Positions 15,201 to 21,473 of a DNA stretch of 21,473 nucleotides are shown in pieces. Made by a program: the position numbers and the translations under genes. Under the pieces are notes generated by a model that made no database searches, was not told the DNA's origin, and worked only from the letters and a program-made list of their open reading frames with translations. How positions within the stretch are numbered: position 1 is the stretch's first letter; each line of letters begins with the position of its first letter. Origin of the DNA: Spirochaetaceae bacterium (GTDB lineage: Bacteria; Spirochaetota; Spirochaetia; Treponematales; Breznakiellaceae); the NCBI GenBank assembly GCA_031256815.1, contig JAIRPU010000172.1, positions 1 through 21,473 on the forward strand, written 5' to 3'.

Positions 15201-16906
15201 ATTATAGGATTAACAACTTTAATACGCCTGCAATGCTCCGCTGTTTCGTCTAAAATATTGCGCTGTGTTCCCACAAAACTTGTAAGCGTCATTACAAGGT
15301 CTTCGCGTATCGAATCTATGGGCGGATTTGTAACCTGCGCAAAGACCTGTTTAAAGTAAGCGTAAGGACGCTGCGGCACATCCGAAAAAACGGCAAGCGG
15401 CGTGTCGGTACCCATAGAAGAAGTAGGTTCCTGGCCGGTTTCTATCATAGGCAGGAGCAGTTTATCGCGGTCTTCGCGTGTATAACCCGCGGCGCGTTCG
15501 ATAAAAATCGCCGCCCTAAAGTCAAGTGGAGGCGGCGCGGCGCTGTCTTTTTGTTCCAGCGTCCGCATTTCTTCCGAAATCCATTTTGAATAGGGTTTTG
15601 CGCGGCTTGCCGCCTCTTTTACTTCGTTATCAGGAATAATCCGCCCCTCTTTTAAATCGACAAGCAGTATTTTACCGGGCAGCAAGCGCCCTTTATATTC
15701 AATTTCGGAAGCGGGAAAATCCTGAACGCCGGTTTCGCTGCCCATAACTATAAGCCCGGACTTTGTTACACAGTAACGCGAAGGGCGCAGGCCGTTGCGG
15801 TCAAGGGTGCCGCCGACATAGCGCCCATCGCAGAACACAATCGAAGCGGGGCCGTCCCATGGCTCCATCATGCAGGCGTGATACTCGTAAAACGATTTGA
15901 GTTCAGCAGGTATGGGGTTACGGTCGTTCCAGGATTCCGGAATTAACATCATAATTGCCTGCGGCAGGGTGCGGCCGGCGATTACAAGAAGTTCAAGCAT
16001 ATTGTCAAAACTGGCCGAATCGCTCTTTCCTGGTTCTATTACAGGAAGAATATCCGGCAGCATACCGGAAAGCGCTGGAGTTTCGTAAAGCGCTTCGCGC
16101 GCCGCGGCCCAAAACCGGTTGCCTTTTATCGTGTTAATTTCGCCATTGTGAGCTATCATCCTGAAAGGCTGAGCAAGCGCCCATGCAGGAAAGGTGTTTG
16201 TAGAAAAACGCGAATGAACGAGCGCAACGGCTGTTTCCAGTTCCGGGTCGCTTAATTCGGGATAATATTCGCGCAGCTGGCGCGGCATTAACATTCCTTT
16301 GTAAACGATAATCCGGCTTGAAAGCGAAGGAAGATAGCAGTCTTTAAACTTTACGTCCGTCCGCGTCCATGCTTCAAAACGTTTTCGCAGCAGATAGAGC
16401 GCAGCTTCGAGTTTACGGCTTCCGATTTCCGCCTGCCCCGCAGCCGGCAGCTTAGAACCGTCATCCGGCAGCTTAACAAAGACCTGTTTTATCGCCGGTT
16501 CGGCACTGCGCGACATTATGCCAAGCGCTTCGGAGCGGACAGGCACATCGCGTAACGCAATTACAGAAAGCCCGCATTTAGCGGCAAACTCCGCGAACTT
16601 TGCAAATGCTGTTTCGCGCAGGGCTGCCTCCATTGGTAGAAACACAAGCCCCGTTCCGTAAAAACCCGCCTGCGGCAGTTCCGGAATGAGTTTTTTGTAA
16701 TAATTATGCGGAATTTGCAAGAGAACACCCGCGCCGTCTCCGGTTTTGTTGTCGGCGCTTTCCGCGCCGCGGTGCGTCATGCGTTCCAGAACAACAAGGG
16801 CGCGTTCAAGTATTTCGTGCGAAGCTTCGCCGTTTATCCGCGCTACAAATCCTATTCCGCATGAATCGTGTTCATGTTCCGCGCTGTAAAGCCCGTAATC
16901 AGCCAT
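12266..16906 (-). CDS. gltB: Glutamate synthase large subunit
   Basis: This 1546-residue protein makes glutamate from glutamine and 2-oxoglutarate, the assimilation step after glutamine synthetase. A 15-residue propeptide precedes Cys16 (HDS-CGIGF), the nucleophile of the class II amidotransferase domain. HRGAESADNKTGDGAG and FSTNTFPAWALAQPFR are amidotransferase hallmarks. The FMN/synthase domain starts near residue 900 (AMSFGSISKEAHE), with the 3Fe-4S ligands C1152, C1158 and C1163, and a GXGXG domain lies at about 1320-1480 (GDANDYFGKGLSGG). AGGGG lies 6 nt before the ATG. Length is near that of bacterial NADPH-type and ferredoxin-type enzymes. No gltD is in view, so the electron donor is undecided. 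Confidence 0.96.
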   Translation of the reverse strand: MADYGLYSAEHEHDSCGIGFVARINGEASHEILERALVVLERMTHRGAESADNKTGDGAGVLLQIPHNYYKKLIPELPQAGFYGTGLVFLPMEAALRETAFAKFAEFAAKCGLSVIALRDVPVRSEALGIMSRSAEPAIKQVFVKLPDDGSKLPAAGQAEIGSRKLEAALYLLRKRFEAWTRTDVKFKDCYLPSLSSRIIVYKGMLMPRQLREYYPELSDPELETAVALVHSRFSTNTFPAWALAQPFRMIAHNGEINTIKGNRFWAAAREALYETPALSGMLPDILPVIEPGKSDSASFDNMLELLVIAGRTLPQAIMMLIPESWNDRNPIPAELKSFYEYHACMMEPWDGPASIVFCDGRYVGGTLDRNGLRPSRYCVTKSGLIVMGSETGVQDFPASEIEYKGRLLPGKILLVDLKEGRIIPDNEVKEAASRAKPYSKWISEEMRTLEQKDSAAPPPLDFRAAIFIERAAGYTREDRDKLLLPMIETGQEPTSSMGTDTPLAVFSDVPQRPYAYFKQVFAQVTNPPIDSIREDLVMTLTSFVGTQRNILDETAEHCRRIKVVNPIMSHEDLSRLEALAAGAFPVKRVPAVFKPRKDGPGALEAGLDSVIAASIAAVKGGAELIIISDKDALPAAGAALPGLCPIPALLAAGAAHHALIKEGLRMRCSLIIESAEPREIMHFALLFGYGADLIVPYGALSAISEICRSFDAPRAGGYAHAEHQYLKALQKAMLKVMSKMGTSTLRSYRGAQIFEALGLGDEVIEKCFTGTTSRIGGAGFAELESEALARFEAACRADCGETGETPALAGLLLAADGQYRWRKNGEAHAWNPETIYLLQWATRTGDYAKFKQFSEAVNTINKRPHVIRGLLDFAAPGLVRDAPAASCPIEEVESAEEIMKRFTTGAMSFGSISKEAHETIAAALNSIKGRSNSGEGGEDPARFAVREDGSWMRSAIKQVASGRFGVTSEYLANCIEIQIKMAQGAKPGEGGQLPGHKVDVMIAKTRYSTPGVTLISPPPHHDIYSIEDLAELIFDLKNANPEARISVKLVAETGVGTVAAGVAKAHADNILISGYDGGTGASPQSSIRHAGIPWELGISETHQTLVRNGLRSRVRLQTDGQIKTGRDIVIAAMLGAEEFGFGTSTLIVLGCVMMRKCHENTCPMGVATQDPELRKRFTGKPEHLINFFRFLAEEVREIMAQLGFRTFNELVGRSDCLVALGSARPKAAKINLSRLLYREEGPDFVSGGRGTYCTQSQTHAIDGVLDRELIEKCRSAIEGKKNVSLELPVHNTDRATGTMLSYEISRRYGGAGLAEGSVNIEFSGSAGQSFGAFLAHGLTFTLRGDANDYFGKGLSGGILAVAPPSEAAFKSHENIIIGNTALYGATAGEAYVAGIAGERFCVRNSGAIAVVEGAGDHCAEYMTGGKLLVLGAVGRNFAAGMSGGIAYVLDRRGNFEYFLNKGMVELSGLEEREDEEFVREAIRRHVYHTGSVYANTILSNWKEEKPRFIKILPVEYKRALEQIKLAELDLKLSDIREAEGLEDKA

Positions 16907-16937
16907 TTTATGCCCCTAAAAATCGCAAAATCATAAC

Positions 16938-16967
16938 ATTCTAGCGGAATTTTGGCCTTTGTGTTAA
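16938..16967 (-). promoter_or_regulatory. Candidate promoter of gltB
   Basis: On the minus strand TTAACA (16967-16962; 5 of 6) and TAGAAT (16943-16938; 5 of 6) are 18 nt apart, about 32 bp before the gltB ATG. This suggests that gltB can be transcribed apart from the upstream operon. Confidence 0.5.
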
Positions 16968-16991
16968 GGCATTTTGAATACACAGAGATTT

Positions 16992-18479
16992 TTAAGCGTT
17001 ATCTGTGTCAAAAACAACGCCGCCAAGTGTATTGCCGCTGTTTAAAATCTGCTTTCTGTAACGTTCCAAAGATTGTTTTTCGTGTTCAAGCCCGTCAAAA
17101 GAATAATAAAATTCACCGTTATCACCAGCTGTAACTTCAACATTCGTATAAGCGCCAAGCTCTTTTATAAGCCTGTCCTGCGCTTTTTCAAGGGGCGCAG
17201 GATTGTTTTCCACGCCGGCGGCTCTAAGCGATTCGGCTTTTACATTACGAGGAGAGCGCCAAACAATATCAAACGCCGCCTGCCGAAGATTTGCAAACTT
17301 TAACTTTTGGTTTTTTCCGTCCAGCAGCAGCTTCCTAATAAGGGGAATTCCCCAAAAAAACACCGAAAAAGCAAGCGGGACAAAACCAAGCCCCCAAAAA
17401 AGCACAGGCAAAGGCTGAATTTTGAACAGCTGTTCAAGAATATGATACACAAATGAATATAAATACGCCTCTTGCAGCGCAGTCTTTATATTTGTAATTA
17501 CGCCCATGGAAAGCGCGTTAAACAAAAAATAGCCGCCAAATAACAGATTTACCCCATTTAAAACAGAAAACCAGAAGTTAAACTTTTTTTCGTTGCTGGA
17601 AAACGCTCTCAAACGCCGGAGAGGGCCATTGTAAAGCGTCTTTGAAGCGGACAACTTTGTGTCCAAAAGCAGATTTTCAAAACGGTATACAACGGCGCCA
17701 TCCTCTGTTGCTTCGGGACTGCCTCCGTAGGCGGCGCAAAAACCGGTTATGTCCGCTTCCGCTTCTGAAGGCGATTTGCCTGTTAGTATCATGTATTCGG
17801 GCAGTGAAATAACGCCGTCTGCGGCCTGAATGTAGGCAAGCGCCGCCTTCGCCTCACGCTGCTCAATTCCGGCGTTAGGGTCGCCATCTCCAAAAACAAA
17901 CGAAAACACCGCCTTGTAAAGCGGACGGCCTTTTGGCTTTCTTTCCGCCGTTCCATAGCGCCTGTCAAACGACTTTGTAAGTTCAGAATAAAACCAAATC
18001 CGAATGAACAAATCCAAAATATGAGTTACAACAATAAAACCGCCGCCGGAATCGCGCCTGTCGTTATTTTTGGACTGACTTTGCGCAACAACGCTTAAGG
18101 TTAACGCGGCAAGCGCTATCAGTAAAAACAGCACAAAATAGCCTACAAGCATAACCAATATCCAAACCTTAAACAGGTTCATAAGGACGGTTTTTATTAT
18201 ATCCAGAGACTTGTCAAAAAAGCGGCCAAAAACGGCGCGGACGCCGTTATAACGGCTGGAAAAACCTTTTGGAAACGAATAAAGGATTTCGCCGGATTCT
18301 GTAACTTTAAGCCGCGCGCCAAACTCATCGGCGCAAACGGGAAGCAGCTCCCTGACCTTTTCCAGCGGCAATGCCGTTTTTGCCGTTATTCCCGCTACGG
18401 TTATCCCTTTGCGTTCTTTTTTACAGCATGAAACGAGCGTCTTGTATGCGTGTTTTTCGTTTTGATTTATCTTTTGCAC
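16992..18479 (-). CDS. Membrane protein of a cyanobacterial/chloroplast-like family, function unknown
   Basis: This 495-residue protein begins with GTG. Three related modules of predicted helix-helix-wing form are separated by membrane helices: residues 28-70 end in TESGEILYSFP, 223-267 in TEDGAVVYRFE and 412-461 in GDNGEFYYSF. Hydrophobic segments lie at about 101-132, 145-165, 303-330 and 355-381. The wing motif followed by a basic patch and membrane helices, and the later FSFVFGDGDPN segment, resemble from memory a cyanobacterial protein family and plant At5g03900, a chloroplast protein loosely annotated for iron-sulfur biosynthesis. No reaction is established to my knowledge. It lies 31 nt after yjbQ, with only a weak Shine-Dalgarno. 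Confidence 0.8.
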   Translation of the reverse strand: MQKINQNEKHAYKTLVSCCKKERKGITVAGITAKTALPLEKVRELLPVCADEFGARLKVTESGEILYSFPKGFSSRYNGVRAVFGRFFDKSLDIIKTVLMNLFKVWILVMLVGYFVLFLLIALAALTLSVVAQSQSKNNDRRDSGGGFIVVTHILDLFIRIWFYSELTKSFDRRYGTAERKPKGRPLYKAVFSFVFGDGDPNAGIEQREAKAALAYIQAADGVISLPEYMILTGKSPSEAEADITGFCAAYGGSPEATEDGAVVYRFENLLLDTKLSASKTLYNGPLRRLRAFSSNEKKFNFWFSVLNGVNLLFGGYFLFNALSMGVITNIKTALQEAYLYSFVYHILEQLFKIQPLPVLFWGLGFVPLAFSVFFWGIPLIRKLLLDGKNQKLKFANLRQAAFDIVWRSPRNVKAESLRAAGVENNPAPLEKAQDRLIKELGAYTNVEVTAGDNGEFYYSFDGLEHEKQSLERYRKQILNSGNTLGGVVFDTDNA

Positions 18480-18510
18480 TTTTACAAATCCAGTTTACAC
18501 AAAACTTGCG

Positions 18511-18927
18511 CTATTCGCCAATGATTTTTACAAGCACCCTTTTTCGGCGCTTTCCGTCAAATTCACCATAAAAAATCTGCTCCCAGGGGCCAAGATGCAA
18601 TGCTCCGCCGCTTATCGCCACAACAGTTTCCCTTCCCATAATCTGCCGTTTTAAATGCGCGTCCGCGTTTATTTCGCCTGTATTATGATGATACGATGAA
18701 ACAGGTTCATGCGGCGCGAGTTTTTCAAGCCAGCTTTCAAAGTCGCGGTGCAAACCGCCTTCATCATCATTTATGAATACGCTTGCCGTAATATGCATGG
18801 CGTTTACAAGGCATAAACCTTCCTGCACGCCGGATTCGCGCACAAGCGCCTCTACCTCCGGCGTAATATTTATAAACTCACGTTCTTTTTTCGTGCAAAA
18901 CCAGATTTCTTTTGTACTGCATTTCAT
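18511..18927 (-). CDS. YjbQ/UPF0047 family protein
   Basis: This 138-residue product matches the YjbQ family, small beta-barrel-like trimeric proteins annotated as 'secondary thiamine-phosphate synthase' because a member can complement a thiamine defect; the main function is unclear. Family marks are NAMHITASVFINDDEGG, the YHHNTGEINADAHLKRQIMG stretch and GALHLGPWEQIFYGEFDG. The start at 18927 is preferred over the upstream in-frame ATG at 18960 because AAGGGAAG lies 7 nt before it and the family begins near here. One base separates it from the preceding gene's stop, so translation is probably coupled. Confidence 0.9.
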   Translation of the reverse strand: MKCSTKEIWFCTKKEREFINITPEVEALVRESGVQEGLCLVNAMHITASVFINDDEGGLHRDFESWLEKLAPHEPVSSYHHNTGEINADAHLKRQIMGRETVVAISGGALHLGPWEQIFYGEFDGKRRKRVLVKIIGE

Positions 18928-18928
18928 T

Positions 18929-19672
18929 TTATAACTTCCCTTTAAGTTCAATTCCCACAAATTTGTTTGTAGGATATATTAAAAGCGCCTTGTCTATACA
19001 ATCGCCGGCCTCTTTTTTTTTGTTTTCGCGCAAATAACCGTATGCAAGCGCAACCCAAATGTTAAAAAGGTCGTCCTTTTGTAAAGAAGCGCCGCCATTC
19101 AAACTTTCCTGCATCATTTTTATCCCTTTTTTTGTATCGTTAAAAGGAGCCGGCGCATAAACCCAGCGCGATGCAATCATATACTGCGCCGGAGCGTTGC
19201 GGCTGTCGAATTTAAGCGCATTTTTTGAAAACTTTTCTACATCCAACCCGTTTGCAACAGCAAACGCGACAGATTTTAACGAGCATAACTGCGCAAGATT
19301 CGCGGCGCGCATCTCCCATCCCAAAGCGCTCTCTTTTATTGAAATTGAACGCTCTGCCGCTTCAAGGCCGGCTTCAAAAAAAGATATTGCTTTTTTATTT
19401 TGTTTGTCAAATTGATAAATACGGCCAATAAAATATTCGCACCTGGAAACAAGATACAAAGATTCCGCGCCGGAATATTCAGACAATGCCTTTTCTTTTG
19501 CCGTATTGTAAACGGGCAGCGCCGCATCCGCCAAAAGCTTCTGTTCGTAAACCACTTCGCGCAGCGGAACAAGCCAGGCAGGGATTGTGTCTTTATAACT
19601 TTGCGCAAATACCGGCGCAGCGGGCAGGCAAAGCGCCGTGCAAATTAAAAAGAATTTTGTTTTTAATTCCAT
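18929..19672 (-). CDS. Exported TPR-like repeat protein
   Basis: The 247-residue protein has a signal peptide (cleavage likely after PVFA, before QSYKD), so it should be periplasmic. The rest is alpha-helical with TPR-like pairs, for example NKKAISFFEAGLEAAERS, then KFDSRNAPAQYMIASRW, and a last repeat NIWVALAYGYLRENKKKEAG followed by IDKALLIYP. TPR folds serve as protein-binding scaffolds; the partner is unknown. It starts 19 nt after the pfk stop with no clear Shine-Dalgarno. TATAAAAT lies about 6 nt before the ATG and could be a -10 box too close for a normal leader. Its 3' end carries the ribosome-binding site of the next gene. Confidence 0.8.
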   Translation of the reverse strand: MELKTKFFLICTALCLPAAPVFAQSYKDTIPAWLVPLREVVYEQKLLADAALPVYNTAKEKALSEYSGAESLYLVSRCEYFIGRIYQFDKQNKKAISFFEAGLEAAERSISIKESALGWEMRAANLAQLCSLKSVAFAVANGLDVEKFSKNALKFDSRNAPAQYMIASRWVYAPAPFNDTKKGIKMMQESLNGGASLQKDDLFNIWVALAYGYLRENKKKEAGDCIDKALLIYPTNKFVGIELKGKL

Positions 19673-19691
19673 TGTTATTTTATACTGAATT

Positions 19692-21080
19692 TTAATGCGG
19701 GGGCGCTTTGGGCTTGTAACTTCCGCCGTCCCGGAAGTTTATACCTGCCGCCGCGTTGGTCATTAAAATCGGCTGATGCGTAGCGTCAAGCACGTCCCGC
19801 CATAAACTCGATTCAGGGTCGATGTGCTTCCGGCTTGAAACCGCCGCTTTTATGGGCAAATGGACATATTCATTATTAACAAGCCCAATAACAAGTTTGG
19901 TTTTGCCGGACATTGCCGCGTGTACCGCGGCGTTTCCCAGCCTGTCGCAATATATTGAATCGACAGGAACCGCCACCGCCGAACGCACCTGATAGCTTGG
20001 GTCAAAATACTTTAACGTTATTTCTATGCCGGTTTTTTTAAAATGCTTTTCGATTTCGCTTCGCAAAAATGGCCCCACGTCAACCATAATAACATTACCG
20101 CCGGCGTCTGTTTTGTGTTCTTTTATTAGTTTATCCTGCATGGCGCCTTCCGCAACAACGATAACGGCGTGCTTACGCCTTAAAAGCCGGCGTTCAAGAT
20201 GTTCAAAAAAACCGTTTGGCCCCTGAAGATCAAATGGCACTTCAGGTATAAGCACAAAGTTTACTTCGTGGCTTGCAAGCGCGGTATGCGCGGCGATAAA
20301 GCCCGATTCGCGCCCCATTAGCCGGACAAGCCCAATTCCATTAGGCTGACTTGACGCTTCCATGTGCGCCGAAGCCACCGCCTCTACAGCCCGCGCAACT
20401 GCGGTATCGAATCCAAACGATTTTTGAATAAACGAAAAATCGTTGTCTACCGTTTTTGGAATTCCAACACAGGCAATTTTAAGATGACGGCGTTCTATTT
20501 CTCCCGCAATATCCAAACTGCCCCTCTGTGTGCCGTCTCCGCCTATGGTAAAAAGAATATTTAAGTTGAGCTGCTCTATAGCGTCAACTATTTTTTCCAC
20601 CTCTTTGCCGCCGCCGCGGGATGAGCCAAGCACGGTGCCGCCTATTTTATGTATTGAATCTACATTATCAAGGGTTAGCTCCATTGTGGGGAAGCTGTAT
20701 TCAGGCAAAAATCCGCGGTAACCGTATTTTATGCCGGTAATACGGCGCACACGGTAATGATACCAAAGGCAGCGCACTATTGAGCGTATAACATCGTTTA
20801 TTCCAGGACAAAGGCCGCCGCAGGTAACAATGCCGGCGTGAACGTGTTCCGGCATAAAATAAATCATCTCGCGCGGGCCGGCTTTTTCCAGTACCTGCTC
20901 CCGTTTAATCGGCGGCTGGTCGCCTAAATCCGCGTTTACATCATAACGGATAAAATCATTATCGCTTACATAATTTGCTATAAAGTCGCCCTTCCGTTTG
21001 GACATTGTAATTGGCGAATGAATGTTCCTGGGACCAAGCTCTTCTATCGAAAAATCGAGCGCTTCCGGTTGTTCTGCCAT
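19692..21080 (-). CDS. pfk: 6-phosphofructokinase, PPi-clade type with ATP-type residues
   Basis: This 462-residue enzyme phosphorylates fructose 6-phosphate in glycolysis. It carries TCGGLCPGIND (86-96), GGDGT (180-184), PKTVDND (208-214, with probable catalytic base D212) and LVRLMGRESGF. It is longer than bacterial ATP-PFKs of about 320 residues and belongs to the long clade shared by spirochaetes and trypanosomes. In the family, PPi users have Asp at the fourth position of GGD(D/G) and Lys in PKT; here Gly183 is combined with Lys209, as in the ATP-dependent trypanosome enzyme, so ATP use is likely. Start 21080 has AGAGG 7 nt upstream. A longer frame to 21356 would overlap the divergent gene antisense and is rejected. 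It is first in an operon of at least four genes. Confidence 0.92.
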   Translation of the reverse strand: MAEQPEALDFSIEELGPRNIHSPITMSKRKGDFIANYVSDNDFIRYDVNADLGDQPPIKREQVLEKAGPREMIYFMPEHVHAGIVTCGGLCPGINDVIRSIVRCLWYHYRVRRITGIKYGYRGFLPEYSFPTMELTLDNVDSIHKIGGTVLGSSRGGGKEVEKIVDAIEQLNLNILFTIGGDGTQRGSLDIAGEIERRHLKIACVGIPKTVDNDFSFIQKSFGFDTAVARAVEAVASAHMEASSQPNGIGLVRLMGRESGFIAAHTALASHEVNFVLIPEVPFDLQGPNGFFEHLERRLLRRKHAVIVVAEGAMQDKLIKEHKTDAGGNVIMVDVGPFLRSEIEKHFKKTGIEITLKYFDPSYQVRSAVAVPVDSIYCDRLGNAAVHAAMSGKTKLVIGLVNNEYVHLPIKAAVSSRKHIDPESSLWRDVLDATHQPILMTNAAAGINFRDGGSYKPKAPPH

Positions 21081-21164
21081 ATCAAAACCTCTGTAAACAA
21101 TGCTATCAACTAAAGCCGTCAAGCGCAAGAGCCCGGCGCAGGCGGGGAGACATTGATGTCGTTC

Positions 21165-21193
21165 TTGTTTATACAACCGTTTTACAGTATGCT
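21165..21193 (+). promoter_or_regulatory. Weak candidate promoter for the right-edge gene
   Basis: TTGTTT (21165-21170) and TATGCT (21188-21193) are separated by 17 nt in the 157-bp gap between the divergent genes. Matches are 3 and 4 of 6 bases. Confidence 0.25.
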
Positions 21194-21237
21194 GTTTTCG
21201 TTTCGCAGGTAATAGGGCAAGGTAAATATTCGCCGAT

Positions 21238-21473
21238 ATGAACACGCTTGAATTCAAACAATTTCTTGCCGCTTCCGGCTTTAGCGAAGAGCGCGGCGTT
21301 TTTACCAAACATTTTGCCCCTGGCGCAGGCTTTGACCTCAAAGCTGATTTTAACAAACAGGAATTAATCTACCCCGAAGCCGCCGGATTCAAAGTGAACG
21401 AACGGCAGACCTGTAATTTTGCCGCGCCTGAAAATCTTGTCGTATTTGAATGTGTCCACCGGCTCTTTGAAAA
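21238..21473 (+). CDS. 5' end of a possible restriction-modification gene
   Basis: An ATG at 21238, three codons after an in-frame upstream stop, opens a frame of 78 codons that continues past the window. The sequence includes LIYPEAAGFKVNERQTCNF and ENLVVFECVHRLFE. From memory, this IYPE...ER.TCNF...ENxVVFECVHRLxE pattern heads some type I/Eco57I-like restriction-modification or N6-adenine methylase proteins, but no catalytic motif falls inside the window. The Shine-Dalgarno is weak (AAGG about 15 nt upstream). The coding frame is convincing; the function is tentative. Confidence 0.6.
   Translation, partial: MNTLEFKQFLAASGFSEERGVFTKHFAPGAGFDLKADFNKQELIYPEAAGFKVNERQTCNFAAPENLVVFECVHRLFE

Noticed and set aside
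21094..21122. TTGACG/N17/TGTTTA as a pfk promoter
   Set aside because: The -10 is poor and a start site set by it would fall downstream of the pfk Shine-Dalgarno.
21081..21356. 92-residue N-terminal extension of phosphofructokinase
   Set aside because: It is antisense to the divergent gene at 21238 and ignores the well-spaced AGAGG before 21080.

Overview
The window looks like chromosomal DNA of a spirochaete, most likely a Treponema-like species. The reasons are a relaxed spirochaetal lipobox on a secreted protein, a long PPi-clade phosphofructokinase with ATP-type residues, an mrdA-rodA cell-elongation pair, and PD-(D/E)XK (Rpn-type) transposase relics. Species-level placement is inference. 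Base composition is intermediate apart from one AT-rich gene at the left end. I see no tRNA, rRNA or CRISPR.

Left end (1-2823): the first 17 codons of an unidentified minus-strand gene leave the window. Facing it is an AT-rich radical SAM gene resembling the 'mobile pair' B family, with no partner in view. A 3' coding remnant begins directly behind its stop codon, followed by a cluster of GC-rich hairpins (1201-1347). Next come two coupled genes for exported proteins: a small beta-barrel-like protein and a CAP-domain lipoprotein.

Middle left (2953-6976): a coupled plus-strand trio encodes a lone molybdenum-hydroxylase large subunit (XdhA-like), an M23/LytM-fold protein without zinc ligands, and a zinc-ribbon SAM methyltransferase. 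The trio meets the minus-strand mrdA-rodA operon (peptidoglycan elongation) tail to tail, and the two stop codons overlap.

Middle (10149-12265): an M48 lipoprotein metalloprotease lies among relics: the C-terminal tip of one Rpn-type element, a zinc-ribbon membrane protein gene with no start codon and a frameshift, a second Rpn-type element frameshifted within a tandem AATG repeat, and the 3' end of a probable outer-membrane protein gene.

Right part (12266-21473): on the minus strand lie gltB (glutamate synthase large subunit, with its own candidate promoter) and, upstream of it, a compact operon of pfk, a periplasmic TPR-like protein, a YjbQ-family enzyme and a 495-residue membrane protein related to an uncharacterised cyanobacterial/chloroplast family. 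Divergent from pfk, the 5' end of a possible restriction-modification gene leaves the right edge.

I find no clearly new multi-gene system. The best leads are the three-module membrane protein, the orphan mobile radical SAM gene with its palindrome and downstream remnant, and the catalytically dead LytM protein coupled to an orphan XdhA and a methyltransferase.
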